From assembly GCF_021283305.1 (NCBI RefSeq), contig NZ_JAJSOK010000013.1, forward strand, positions 62,001-126,000: 64,000 nt of DNA, read 5' to 3'. The position numbers and the translations under genes were made by a program. Shown in pieces: positions 44,502 through 53,077 of the stretch; within the stretch, counting starts at the first letter, position 1; each line of letters opens with the position of its first letter. The DNA comes from Pseudonocardia kujensis (GTDB taxonomy: Bacteria; Actinomycetota; Actinomycetes; Mycobacteriales; Pseudonocardiaceae). Below the pieces are notes generated by a model. It was given only the letters and a program-made list of their open reading frames with translations. It made no database searches and was not told where the DNA came from.

Positions 44502-45844
44502 GGAGCCACCGGAGCCGTGGCGGGCCGCTCATCGGGGACCGGGCGCTCACCCAGCCGCTCGGTCGGCGTGCGGTGGTAGTCGCGCCCGGTGGCGACGGCG
44601 AGGACGTTGAGCAGGCAGACGGCCGCGACGAACCAGGCCACCGGGACCCAGTCCGCGCCCTCCGGGCCGGCGAGTGCGGCGGCGATGGACGGCGCGAAGC
44701 CGGCGACCGCGAAGCCCACCTGGGTGCCGATCGCGGTGCCGGACAGGCGGACCCGCGCCGGGAACATCTCGCCGTAGAAGGCCGGCCAGACACCGCCCGT
44801 CGCGCTGTGGATCACGCCGAACATCAGGATGCCGACGAGGAAGATCAGCACGTAGTTGCCGGTGGAGATCGAGCCGAGGTAGGCGAACATGAGCACGCCG
44901 CAGCCGAGCGAGCCGCCGATGAACACCGGCTTGCGCCCGATCCGGTCGGCCAGCCGGCCGAACAGCGGCAGCGCGACGAGCGCGACGGCGTTGGCCAGCA
45001 CACCGACCCAGAGCATGGCGGAGCGGGAGAGCCCCTCGACGTTCACGGCGAAGGACAGGGCGTAGACGGTGAAGATCGTGCTCACCGTGGCGATCGTCGC
45101 GGCGAGGACCACCCGCAGCACCGAGGTCCAGTGGTCGCGGAAGAGCACGGCCAGCGGTGCCTTCGCGACCTCGTGCCGGGTTCGCTCCTGCTCGAAGACC
45201 GGGGTCTCCTCCAGCGTTCGGCGGATCAGCAGGCCCGCGACCACGACGATCGCGCTGAGCCAGAACGGCACCCGCCAGCCCCAGGTCAGCAGGGACTCCT
45301 CGGGCAGCACCGCGATCGGCAGGAAGATCGCCGTGGCCAGGATCTGGCCGAACTGCGTGCCGCTGAGGGTGAAGCTCGTGTAGTAGGCGCGCTTGTCCGC
45401 GGGCGCGTGCTCGAGGCTCATCGAGTTGGCGCCGGCCTGCTCACCGCCGGCCGACAGGCCCTGCAGCAGGCGCAGCGCGACGAGCAGGACCGGTGCCGCG
45501 ACGCCGATCGCGCCGTAGGAGGGCAGACAGCCGACCAGGAAGGTCGCCGCGCCCATCAGCAGGACCGTCGCCACCAGCACGCGCTTGCGGCCGAACTTGT
45601 CCCCGATGTGGCCCAGCACGAACGCGCCGACGGGACGGGCGACGTAGCCGACACCGAAGGTCGCCAGCGCCAGCAGCGTGCCGGTCGCCGGGCTCTGCGC
45701 CGGGAAGAAGATCTTGTTGAACACCAGCGCCGCGGCGGTGCCGTAGATGAAGAAGTCGTAGTACTCGAGCGCGCTGCCGATCCAGGCGGCGAGCGCCGCC
45801 TTGCGCGGCTGGGCCGCCGGGGCGGCGGGGGTCGGTGAGGACAC
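44498..45844 (-). CDS. MFS transporter, metabolite:H+ symporter family (shikimate/quinate-like)
   Basis: A 448-residue transporter with 12 helices. The ALEYYDFFIYGTAAALVFNKIFFP start, RPVGAFVLGHIGDKFGRKRVL and RLLQGLSAGGEQAGAN match the MHS family (ShiA, KgtP, PcaK-like). It lies beside a shikimate/quinate dehydrogenase and a dehydroshikimate dehydratase, so uptake of shikimate, quinate or a related hydroxy acid is the best inference. A GTACC-N5-GTTAC operator lies 65 bp before its start. It is coupled to the lactonase-like gene downstream. Confidence 0.88.
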   Translation of the reverse strand: MSSPTPAAPAAQPRKAALAAWIGSALEYYDFFIYGTAAALVFNKIFFPAQSPATGTLLALATFGVGYVARPVGAFVLGHIGDKFGRKRVLVATVLLMGAATFLVGCLPSYGAIGVAAPVLLVALRLLQGLSAGGEQAGANSMSLEHAPADKRAYYTSFTLSGTQFGQILATAIFLPIAVLPEESLLTWGWRVPFWLSAIVVVAGLLIRRTLEETPVFEQERTRHEVAKAPLAVLFRDHWTSVLRVVLAATIATVSTIFTVYALSFAVNVEGLSRSAMLWVGVLANAVALVALPLFGRLADRIGRKPVFIGGSLGCGVLMFAYLGSISTGNYVLIFLVGILMFGVIHSATGGVWPAFYGEMFPARVRLSGTAIGTQVGFAVAGFAPSIAAALAGPEGADWVPVAWFVAAVCLLNVLAVATGRDYHRTPTERLGERPVPDERPATAPVAP

Positions 45845-45908
45845 GAGGGGCTCCCTGGAGTGTTGCTCCGATGCACGACACAGCGGGACCGGGTCGGGAC
45901 GGGCTTAT

Positions 45909-45923
45909 GTACCGCCTGGTTAC
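45909..45923. promoter_or_regulatory. operator GTACC-N5-GTTAC before MFS importer
   Basis: An imperfect palindrome embedded in ATGTACCG-N4-GTTAC, matching the site before the shikimate dehydrogenase. It lies 65 bp upstream of the MFS start, in the 139-bp gap downstream of the TetR gene. Predicted TetR binding site. Confidence 0.65.
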
Positions 45924-45983
45924 GTACCGGATAGTGAGTTAGCCCGCGGGAGCTGTCAACCCCTGTCGGCCGATCCGTTCGCG

Positions 45984-46652
45984 TCAGGCTCTGCCGACGT
46001 GCGCCGTGAGGTACTCCAGGACCAGGTCGCCCAGCATGCGCCGGTAGTGGTCGCGCCGGTCGGGGTCGAGCAGGTCGCGGTCGAAGATGGCCTGGAAGGT
46101 GTGCCGGTTCGCCGTGCGGAAGATGCAGAACGCGCTGATCACCATGTGGACGTCGAGCGCGTCGACGTCCTCGCGGAACAGCCCGGCCCGGCGTCCGCGC
46201 GCGAGGATGCCGCCGAGCACGTCGACCGCGGGCGCGGCGAGCCCCGGCAGGATCGGCGAGGTCCGCAGGTGCTCGGCGTGGTGGATGTTCTCGATGCTGA
46301 CCAGCCGGATGAAGGCGGGGTGCGACTCGTGGTGGTCGAACGTCAGCTCCGCCAGCGCGCGCATGGCCCGGGCGGGGTCGAGGTGGTCGACGTCGAGTTG
46401 CTGCTCCAGGCCGCGGATGCCCTGGTAGGCCCGCTCCAGGACGGCCACGTACAGGCCCTCCTTGCTGCCGAAGTAGTAGTAGATCATCCGCTTGGTCGTG
46501 CGCGTCCGGGCCGCGATCTCGTCGACCCGGGCGCCCGCGTAGCCGCGGTCGGCGAACTCCGCCGTGGCGATGTCGAGGATCTCGGCGCGGGTGCGCTCGG
46601 CGTCGCGCTGGCGCTCCGGCGCGCCGATCGGCCCGGTCGGCTGGGCGCTCAC
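45984..46652 (-). CDS. TetR family transcriptional regulator of the quinate/shikimate module
   Basis: A 222-residue repressor. The HTH reads GYAGARVDEIAARTRTTKRMIYYYFGSKEGLYVAVLE. The ligand domain contains HHESHPAFIRLVSIENIHHAEHL and a C-terminal TetR_C-like segment with FCIFRTANRHTFQAIF, a subtype common beside aromatic and shikimate genes. It is transcribed divergently from the dehydrogenase and upstream of the importer, and identical half-sites flank both genes. The GTG at 46652 was taken as start. Confidence 0.9.
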   Translation of the reverse strand: MSAQPTGPIGAPERQRDAERTRAEILDIATAEFADRGYAGARVDEIAARTRTTKRMIYYYFGSKEGLYVAVLERAYQGIRGLEQQLDVDHLDPARAMRALAELTFDHHESHPAFIRLVSIENIHHAEHLRTSPILPGLAAPAVDVLGGILARGRRAGLFREDVDALDVHMVISAFCIFRTANRHTFQAIFDRDLLDPDRRDHYRRMLGDLVLEYLTAHVGRA

Positions 46653-46755
46653 GGGGTCGTCCCGGCGGCGCGGCCCACGGGGCGGCTCAGGAGTCGGCTC
46701 ACGGGGGCGACGATATCCGGCTCACGCTTCCCTTCCGTCCTTCCAACGGGTACAA

Positions 46756-46770
46756 GTAACTAACCGGTAC
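46756..46770. promoter_or_regulatory. operator GTAAC-N5-GGTAC before shikimate/quinate dehydrogenase
   Basis: The reverse-complement form of the site at 45909-45923; the shared core is ATGTACCG-N4-GTTAC. It lies 29-44 bp before the dehydrogenase start and 104 bp before the TetR start, so it could control both. Confidence 0.65.
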
Positions 46771-46799
46771 ATTCAACGACGGCGAGGGAGCCCGTGAGC

Positions 46800-47699
46800 A
46801 TGTCCCAGGACCGCCTCCTGACCGGCCTGATCGGGGCGGGCATCGGCCCGTCGCTCTCGCCGGCGCTGCACGAGCGCGAGGCCCGCGAGCTCGGTCTGGA
46901 CTGCACGTACACCCGCTTCGACCTCGACGAGCTGGACCTGCCGGCCGAGGCCGTCGGCGACCTGCTGGTCCTGGCGCGGGCCGAGGGGCGGGCCGGCGTG
47001 AACGTCACCCACCCCTGCAAGCAGCTCGTGATCCCGCACCTCGACGCCCTGTCGCCCGACGCGGCCGCGATCGGAGCGGTCAACACCGTGGTGTTCGACG
47101 GGCAGCGCGCCGTCGGGCACAACACCGACTGGTCCGGCTTCCGCGACGGCCTCGTCACCGGCCTGCCGGGCGTGCCGCTCGACGACGTCGTCCTGCTCGG
47201 CGCGGGCGGGGCCGGCGCGGCCGCGGCGCACGCCCTGCTGAGCCTGGGCGTCGGGTCGCTCGCCGTGCTCGACGTCGACCCGGCCCGGGCCACGCGCCTC
47301 GCCGACGTCCTCGCCGCGCGGTTCGGCGAGGGCCGGGCCCGCGGCGGTGCCGTCGCCGAGCTCGGTCAGCGGCTGGCCGCGGCCGACGGCCTGGTCCACG
47401 CCACCCCCGTCGGGATGGCCGAGCACCCGGGCCTCCCGCTGCCGGCGGCGATGCTGCGCCCCGAGCTCTGGGTCGCCGAGATCGTCTACCGGCCGCTGGA
47501 GACCCCGCTGCTGCGCGCGGCCCGGGCGCGCGGCTGCCGCACCCTCGACGGCGGGCGGATGGCCGTGCACCAGGCCGCGGAGGCGCTGCGGCTGTTCAGC
47601 GGCCACGCGCCCGACCCGGCCCGGATGCTGCGCCATCTCGCCGAGCTGGTCGGCGCGGAGACGGCCGGGGCCGAGGGAGGTGCCGGCCGTGTCGCGTGA
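46800..47699 (+). CDS. shikimate/quinate dehydrogenase (AroE/QsuD-like)
   Basis: A 299-residue NAD(P)-dependent dehydrogenase. GAGIGPSLSPALHERE, the catalytic lysine in GVNVTHPCKQL, NTVVFDG, the Asp in GHNTDWSGF and the cofactor loop LLGAGGAGAAAAHALL are present. The HPCKQ form is closer to catabolic QsuD-type quinate/shikimate dehydrogenases than to biosynthetic AroE, which usually has IPFK or IPHK. The ATG at 46800 has a good GGGAG spacing; a GTG at 46794 is the alternative. It overlaps the next gene by 11 bp. Product: dehydroquinate or dehydroshikimate. Confidence 0.9.
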   Translation: MSQDRLLTGLIGAGIGPSLSPALHEREARELGLDCTYTRFDLDELDLPAEAVGDLLVLARAEGRAGVNVTHPCKQLVIPHLDALSPDAAAIGAVNTVVFDGQRAVGHNTDWSGFRDGLVTGLPGVPLDDVVLLGAGGAGAAAAHALLSLGVGSLAVLDVDPARATRLADVLAARFGEGRARGGAVAELGQRLAAADGLVHATPVGMAEHPGLPLPAAMLRPELWVAEIVYRPLETPLLRAARARGCRTLDGGRMAVHQAAEALRLFSGHAPDPARMLRHLAELVGAETAGAEGGAGRVA

Positions 47700-49539
47700 A
47701 GCCCGCACGGCGCCCCGGACCGCCATCGCCACCGTGTGTCTCTCCGGTGCGCTCGAGGACAAGCTCCCGGCCGCGGCGGCTGCCGGGTTCGACGGCGTCG
47801 AGATCTTCGAGCCCGATCTGGTCGCCTCGCCGATGCCACCCGGCGAGGTGCGGCTGCGCTGCGCCGACCTGGGCCTGTCGATCGACCTCTACCAGCCCTT
47901 CCGCGACCTGGACTCCGTCGACCCGGAGCGCTTCGCGGCCAGCCTGCGGCGCGCCGAGCACAAGTTCGGCGTGATGGAGGCGCTCGGCACCGACACCGTC
48001 CTGGTCTGCTCCTCGGTCGCGCCCGACGCCGTCGCCGACGTCGACCTGCTCGCCGAGCAGCTGCACGCGCTGGCCGAGCGCGCCGCCGCCCGCGGCCTGC
48101 GGATCGCCTACGAGGCGCTGGCCTGGGGCCGGCACGTGAACACCTACGACCGGTCGTGGGAGGCCGTGCGGCGGGCCGACCATCCCGCGCTCGGCCTGTG
48201 CCTGGACAGCTTCCACATCCTCTCCCGCGGGTCGGACCCGGCCGCGATCGCCGACATCCCCGGCGCGAAGCTGTTCATCCTGCAGCTCGCCGACGCCCCG
48301 CACCTGGCGATGGACGTGCTGCAGTGGAGCCGCCACCACCGGCTCTTCCCCGGCCAGGGCGCGTTCGACCTGCCCGCCTTCCTGGAGCCCGTGCTGCGCG
48401 CGGGCTACGCCGGGCCGCTGTCGCTCGAGGTGTTCAACGACGTCTTCCGGCAGGCCGACCCGGCCCGCGCGGCCGTCGACGCCCACCGGTCCCTGCTGGC
48501 GCTCGCGGAGGCCACCGCGGCGCGCGGCGACGCCGCCGCACCGGTCGGCGATCCCGTGGCGGAACCCGCGCCCGAGCTGCGCGGGCACGCCTTCGTCGAG
48601 CTCTCCGCCGACGGGTCGCTCGCCCCGGTGCTGGCCGCGCTCGGCTTCGCCCGCACCGGGCTGCACCGCACCAAGCCCGTGGAGCGCTGGGAGCAGGGCG
48701 GGGCCCGGATCCTGGTCAACCGCTCCGGCGGCCCGGTCGCGGTCGCGGCGCTGGCCGTCGAGTCGGCCGACCCGCCCGCCGCGGCCCGCCGGGCGACCCG
48801 GCTCAGTGCGCCCCGGCTCCCGCGCGAGCGGGGGCCCGCCGAGGCCGATCTCGCCGCCGTCACCGCGCCCGACGACACGGCGGTGTTCTTCTGCCGCACC
48901 GGGGCGGAGACCGACTGGACCGGGGACTTCGTGCCCACCGGGGAGACGGCGGCGGGGATCGGCGTGACCGGCATCGACCACGTCGGCCTGGCCCAGCCGT
49001 TCGACCACTTCGACGAGGCCGCGCTGTTCTACCGGACGGTGCTGGGCCTCGAGCCGGCCGCGACCGGGGAGTTCGCCGCGCCGTTCGGCCTGGTCCGCAG
49101 CCGCGCCGTCGCCGACGCGCAGCGCCGGGTCCGGCTCGCGCTCACCGTGTCGCTGCTGCGCCGCGGGGAGTGGGCGCCCGGGGTGTCCGAGCCGCAGTAC
49201 GTCGCCCTGGCCGTCGACGACGTCCTCGCCGCCGCACGGGCCGCCCGCGCGGCCGGGGCCCCGCTGCTGGCCATCCCGGACAACTACTACGCCGACCTCG
49301 ACGCGCGGCTCGCCCTGTCGAAGGAACGGCTGGCCGCCTACCGCGATCTCGGCGTCCTGCACGAGGAGACCGCCGAGGGCGTCTACCTGCAGGTCTGCAC
49401 CGAGGTACTGGGCGGGCGGGTGTTCCTCGCGCTGGTGCAGCGCGTCGGCGACCACGACGGCTACGGCTGGACCGATGCGCCCGTCCGGATGGCCGCGCAC
49501 CGCCGTCGCAGGCTCGCCCGGGAGCGCGTGCGCGCCTGA
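47689..49539 (+). CDS. qsuB: 3-dehydroshikimate dehydratase, QsuB type
   Basis: A 616-residue two-domain enzyme, matching QsuB length. Residues about 1-280 form a xylose-isomerase-like TIM barrel with metal-site regions (GFDGVEIFEPD, AYEALAWGRHVN, LCLDSFHIL, SLEVFND). Residues about 300-600 form an HPPD/VOC-like domain (GIDHVGLAQPFDHFDEAALFYRTVLGL; DNYYADLDARLAL). The dehydratase turns 3-dehydroshikimate into protocatechuate. HPPD activity is unlikely because the N-terminal barrel is the hallmark of DHS dehydratases. The GTG at 47689 has a GAGGGAGG site. No protocatechuate genes are nearby. Confidence 0.88.
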   Translation: MSREARTAPRTAIATVCLSGALEDKLPAAAAAGFDGVEIFEPDLVASPMPPGEVRLRCADLGLSIDLYQPFRDLDSVDPERFAASLRRAEHKFGVMEALGTDTVLVCSSVAPDAVADVDLLAEQLHALAERAAARGLRIAYEALAWGRHVNTYDRSWEAVRRADHPALGLCLDSFHILSRGSDPAAIADIPGAKLFILQLADAPHLAMDVLQWSRHHRLFPGQGAFDLPAFLEPVLRAGYAGPLSLEVFNDVFRQADPARAAVDAHRSLLALAEATAARGDAAAPVGDPVAEPAPELRGHAFVELSADGSLAPVLAALGFARTGLHRTKPVERWEQGGARILVNRSGGPVAVAALAVESADPPAAARRATRLSAPRLPRERGPAEADLAAVTAPDDTAVFFCRTGAETDWTGDFVPTGETAAGIGVTGIDHVGLAQPFDHFDEAALFYRTVLGLEPAATGEFAAPFGLVRSRAVADAQRRVRLALTVSLLRRGEWAPGVSEPQYVALAVDDVLAAARAARAAGAPLLAIPDNYYADLDARLALSKERLAAYRDLGVLHEETAEGVYLQVCTEVLGGRVFLALVQRVGDHDGYGWTDAPVRMAAHRRRRLARERVRA

Positions 49540-49551
49540 ACCCGGCTGTGA

Positions 49552-50247
49552 GTGAATGGGCGGGTGCAGACCAGGGTCCTCGTCGTCGACGACGATCCGG
49601 CCATCGCCCGGGCGCTGCGGATCAACCTGACCGCGCAGGGCTACCGCGTGACCCTCGCCGGCGACGGGGCGGCGGCCCTGCGGGCGGCGGCGGACCGGCA
49701 CCCCGACGTCGTCGTCCTCGACCTGGGCCTGCCCGATCTCGACGGGGCGGACGTCATCGCCGGCATCCGCGGCTGGAGCCCCGTCCCGATCATCGTGCTG
49801 TCCGCGCGGACCGACTCGGGGGAGAAGGTGGCCGCGCTCGACGCCGGGGCGGACGACTACGTCACCAAGCCCTTCGGCATGGACGAGCTGCTGGCCCGGC
49901 TGCGCGCGGCCGTGCGCCGGGCGGCAGCCGCCACGCCCACCGGCGAACCGGTGCTGCAGCTCGGCGAGCTGACCGTGGACCTGCAGGCCAAGCGCGTCCG
50001 CCGGGGCGACGCGGAGGTGCACCTGACCCCGACCGAGTGGGGCATCCTCGAGATGCTCGCCGGGCATCGCGGCACGCTCGTGGGGCAGCGGGAGCTGCTG
50101 CGGCAGGTGTGGGGGCCGCAGTACGAGGAACGCACCAACTACCTGCGGGTGTACCTGGCCCAGCTGCGGCGCAAGCTCGAACCCGATCCCGCGCACCCGC
50201 GGTACCTGATCACCGAGGCCGGGATGGGCTACCGGCTCGACGTCTGA
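49552..50247 (+). CDS. response regulator, KdpE-like, without local kinase
   Basis: A 231-residue OmpR-family regulator. The receiver has VVDDDPA, Asp57 in VVVLDLGLPDLDG and Lys106 in YVTKPFG. The DNA-binding end WGPQYEERTNYLRVYLAQLRRKLEPDPAHPRYLITEAGMGYRL is close to KdpE, the K+-limitation regulator. No kdpD or kdpFABC is present in the window, so it is an orphan here, directly 12 bp after qsuB. The GTG at 49552 was taken as start. It might regulate the neighbouring genes or pair with a distant KdpD. Confidence 0.85.
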   Translation: MNGRVQTRVLVVDDDPAIARALRINLTAQGYRVTLAGDGAAALRAAADRHPDVVVLDLGLPDLDGADVIAGIRGWSPVPIIVLSARTDSGEKVAALDAGADDYVTKPFGMDELLARLRAAVRRAAAATPTGEPVLQLGELTVDLQAKRVRRGDAEVHLTPTEWGILEMLAGHRGTLVGQRELLRQVWGPQYEERTNYLRVYLAQLRRKLEPDPAHPRYLITEAGMGYRLDV

Positions 50248-50289
50248 TTCCCGCCGGACGCGGGCGGCCACCGCTGGTGGGGTGAAGGC

Positions 50290-50958
50290 ATGGATCTCGC
50301 GGAGGAGCTCGAGGGCACCGGGGTCGCGCACGTCCCGGGCGTGCTGTCCCCGGAGGAGTGCGCCGAGGTGGCGGCCCTGTTCGACGACGACGCGCGCTTC
50401 CGCAGCACCGTCGTCATGGCCCGGCACGCGTTCGGGGAGGGGACCTACCGCTACTTCGCCGACCCGCTGCCGGAGGTCGTGCAGCGGCTGCGCGAGGAGT
50501 GGTACCCGCCGCTGGCGGAGGTCGCGAACGCCTGGGCCGAACGCCTCGGTGAGCGGACGTACCCGCCCACGCTCGCCGAGCTGCGGGCGGAGTGTGCGGA
50601 GCGCGGCCAGCGCCGGCCGACCCCGCTGCTGCTGCGCTACGGGCCGGGCGGGCACAACCGCCTGCACCAGGACGTCTACGGCGACCTCACCTTCCCGCTG
50701 CAGCTGCTGGTGATGCTCAGCCGGCCCGACGTCGACTTCACCGGCGGCGAGAGCGTGTTCGTCGAGCAGGTGCCGCGGCAGCAGTCCCGGCCGGTCGTCG
50801 TGCGGCCGGGCCAGGGCGACGCCGTGGTGTTCCCGGTGCACCACCGGCCCGCCCGCGGTGCGCGCGGGGACCACCGCCGGCAGCTCCGGCACGGGGTCAG
50901 CGCAGTGCACACGGGGGAGCGGTTCGTGCTGGGGATCATCTTCCACGACGCCCCGTAG
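50290..50958 (+). CDS. 2-oxoglutarate/Fe(II)-dependent dioxygenase
   Basis: A 222-residue dioxygenase of the prolyl-4-hydroxylase-like (2OG-FeII_Oxy) group. The HxD pair is His126/Asp128 in RLHQDVYGD; the distal His is 201 or 207 in RHGVSAVHTGERF with Arg211 for the 2-oxoglutarate carboxylate. Iron-binding residues are therefore complete. It follows the KdpE-like gene by 42 bp. Such bacterial proteins can hydroxylate proteins, nucleic acids or small molecules; no partner indicates the substrate. Confidence 0.85.
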   Translation: MDLAEELEGTGVAHVPGVLSPEECAEVAALFDDDARFRSTVVMARHAFGEGTYRYFADPLPEVVQRLREEWYPPLAEVANAWAERLGERTYPPTLAELRAECAERGQRRPTPLLLRYGPGGHNRLHQDVYGDLTFPLQLLVMLSRPDVDFTGGESVFVEQVPRQQSRPVVVRPGQGDAVVFPVHHRPARGARGDHRRQLRHGVSAVHTGERFVLGIIFHDAP

Positions 50959-51049
50959 CGGCCCCCGAACATGACCGAGGGGGAGTGACGACGATCGTCA
51001 CGCCCGACAGGACCGGCCCGCGGCGGCGCCGCGTGCGACGATCCGACCC

Positions 51050-51931
51050 GTGGACCCGACCGCGACCGAGGACGCCCCCCGCTGGTTCCGGACCGCGCTG
51101 GCCGAGCCGCCGGTGCACCGCGACACGGAGGTGGAGGGCGCGCGCGTGCACTACCGCGCCTGGGGCGAGGAGGGCCGGCCGGGCCTGGTCCTCGTGCACG
51201 GCGGCGCCGCACACTCCGGCTGGTGGGACCACGTCGCGCCGTTCTTCTCGGCCCACGCCCGGGTCGTCGCGCTCGACCTGACCGGACACGGCGACAGCGA
51301 CCACCGCGGGGAGTACGACCTCGACCTGTGGGCGCGCGAGGTCATGGCCGTGGCATCGGCCGGGGGTGTCGCCGGCCCGCCGACGGTGATCGGGCACAGC
51401 ATGGGCGGCTGGGTGACCGCGACCGTCGGCGCGCGGTTCGGCACCGACGTCGACGGCATCGTGATCATCGACTCGCCGCTCGACGAGCAGCCCCCCGAGG
51501 AGGAGCGGCTGCGGCGGAAGAACCGGACGGCGAAGGTCTACCCGGACCGCGGGACGATCCTCGGCCGCTTCACCACGATGCCGGCGCAGGAGGTCCTGCT
51601 GCCGTACGTGCGCCGGCACATCGCCGAGGAGTCGGTCAAGGCCGTCGACGGCGGCTGGAGCTGGAAGTTCGACCCGAGCCTGTTCGCCGAACGCGTGCTG
51701 CTGCGGGACATGCTGCCGGAGCTCAAGTGCCGCGCCGGCTTCCTCCGCTCGGAGTTCGGTCTGGTCCCGGACACGATGGCCGCCCAGATCGACGCCCTGC
51801 TCGGCCACCGCGTCCCGATCGTCGACCTCCCCGCCACCGGCCACCACCCGATGCTCGACCAGCCGCTGGTGCTGGTCACCGCGCTGCGCGCGCTGCTGCG
51901 GCAGTGGGCGGTGGACTCGCTCGAGGACTGA
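51050..51931 (+). CDS. alpha/beta hydrolase
   Basis: A 293-residue alpha/beta hydrolase. The HGGAAHSGWWDHV oxyanion region, DLTGHGDSDH, nucleophile GHSMGGW (Ser near residue 115), an acid and His in PATGHHPMLDQ near the end are present. The start GTG at 51050 gives MDPTATEDAPRWFRTALAEPP. Esterase or lipase-like; the cap-domain length and RRKNRTAKVYPD segment resemble C-C bond hydrolases or haloalkane dehalogenase relatives, but the Ser nucleophile argues against the latter. Substrate unknown. Confidence 0.87.
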   Translation: MDPTATEDAPRWFRTALAEPPVHRDTEVEGARVHYRAWGEEGRPGLVLVHGGAAHSGWWDHVAPFFSAHARVVALDLTGHGDSDHRGEYDLDLWAREVMAVASAGGVAGPPTVIGHSMGGWVTATVGARFGTDVDGIVIIDSPLDEQPPEEERLRRKNRTAKVYPDRGTILGRFTTMPAQEVLLPYVRRHIAEESVKAVDGGWSWKFDPSLFAERVLLRDMLPELKCRAGFLRSEFGLVPDTMAAQIDALLGHRVPIVDLPATGHHPMLDQPLVLVTALRALLRQWAVDSLED

Positions 51932-51940
51932 AGCGGGCCC

Positions 51941-51982
51941 CGGCGCATGCCGTGCTCGGCGGGAACACGGCGCATGCCGTGC
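51941..51982. repeat. 15-bp direct repeat in convergent gap
   Basis: CGGCGCATGCCGTGC occurs at 51941-51955 and 51968-51982, separated by 12 bp. Each copy contains a near-palindromic core around GCATGC. It is in the gap between the convergent hydrolase and the sulfonate operon; function unknown. Confidence 0.6.
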
Positions 51983-52096
51983 CGGTCGACGTTCGCGCCG
52001 GCGTCCATCCCCGAGCGGGGGTGCCGCCGGCCACCGGCGTACACCACCGGCTCGGTGAGGTGGAGGGCCAGGTGCATCACTGCACGGTCTGCGCGG

Positions 52097-53077
52097 TCAC
52101 CGGGCGTTCGCGGGCGACAGGTCCTGGACCGCCTCGGACACCTCGACCTTCTTGCGCAGCACGCCGTAGGCCTGGTAGTCGTCCGCGACCGTCTGGATCT
52201 CGCCGACCAGGGACTGGTCCAGCGGGACCAGGGAGCGGTTGGCGCGGTGCGACATCAGGTCCGCGACGGCGGCGGGCCGCTGGGTCAGCTTCGTGTAGAT
52301 CGCGGCGTTCTCGGCCGGGTGGCCCGCGGCCCACTCCACGGCCCGGCCGTAGCGGGAGACGAAGTCCTGCATGGCCTGCTTCCGGCCGGCGTCGGAGAGG
52401 GCGTCGGTGTTGGCGTCGAGGAAGGTCAGGCCGGGGGCGAGCCCGTCCGGCCCGCGCAGCACGCGGGCGCCCTGCTCCTGCTGGGCGACCGCGGTGTACG
52501 GGTCCCAGGTGGCCCAGGCGTCGATCGCGCCGGACGACATCGCGGCGGCCGCGTCGACCGGCTGCAGGAAGGAGACGGTGACGTCCTTGTCGGTGAGCCC
52601 GGCTTCCTTGAGCGCCTGCAGCAGCAGGTAGTGGCCGACCGAGCCCTGCGTCGTCGGGGAGACGGTCCTGCCCCTGAGGTCCGCCACCGACCGGATCGGC
52701 GAGTCCTTCGGCACGATCAGCGACAGGCCGTACTGCTGCGGGACCTTGGTCGCCGCCACGATCTTGATGTCGTCCGTGGACGACAGCGCGGTCAGGGTCG
52801 GCGCGTCGCCCGCCACGCCGATGTCGACGGCCTTGCCGCGCAGGGCCTCCAGCACCGGGGCGGCCGCGGGGAACTGCGCCCACTCGACCTTGTAGGGCGC
52901 ACCCTGCAGCGCGCCGGAGGCCTCGAGCAGTGCCTGCTGGATGCCGGCCTGGTCACCGACCTTGAGGGTGACGGTGGACAGGTCGACCGGCCCGTCGCTC
53001 CCGGCCGAGCCGCCCGACGAGCAGGCGGCCAGGCCGAGGGCGGCGACGGCCAGGAGGGAGGTGAGCAGACGCTTCAC
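52097..53077 (-). CDS. aliphatic sulfonate ABC transporter substrate-binding lipoprotein
   Basis: A 326-residue SsuA/TauA-like binding protein. The lipoprotein signal is MKRLLTSLLAVAALGLAAC (lipobox LAAC, Cys19). The mature domain has GDQAGIQQALLEASGAL and GRTVSPTTQGSVGHYLLLQALKEAGLTDKDVTVSFL, typical of the family, with DAWATWDPY. It delivers a sulfonate, or related organosulfur compound, to SsuBC. Last gene of the six-gene operon, coupled to the cupin gene by a 4-bp overlap. Confidence 0.9.
   Translation of the reverse strand: MKRLLTSLLAVAALGLAACSSGGSAGSDGPVDLSTVTLKVGDQAGIQQALLEASGALQGAPYKVEWAQFPAAAPVLEALRGKAVDIGVAGDAPTLTALSSTDDIKIVAATKVPQQYGLSLIVPKDSPIRSVADLRGRTVSPTTQGSVGHYLLLQALKEAGLTDKDVTVSFLQPVDAAAAMSSGAIDAWATWDPYTAVAQQEQGARVLRGPDGLAPGLTFLDANTDALSDAGRKQAMQDFVSRYGRAVEWAAGHPAENAAIYTKLTQRPAAVADLMSHRANRSLVPLDQSLVGEIQTVADDYQAYGVLRKKVEVSEAVQDLSPANAR

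Noticed and set aside
47689..49539. 4-hydroxyphenylpyruvate dioxygenase feeding the homogentisate cluster
   Set aside because: The C-terminal domain is HPPD-like, but the N-terminal xylose-isomerase-like barrel, total length and shikimate neighbours mark it as a 3-dehydroshikimate dehydratase. It is also 26 kb from hmgA.
49552..50247. A kdp potassium-transport operon
   Set aside because: No kdpD or kdpFABC gene lies in the window; only the regulator-like gene is present.
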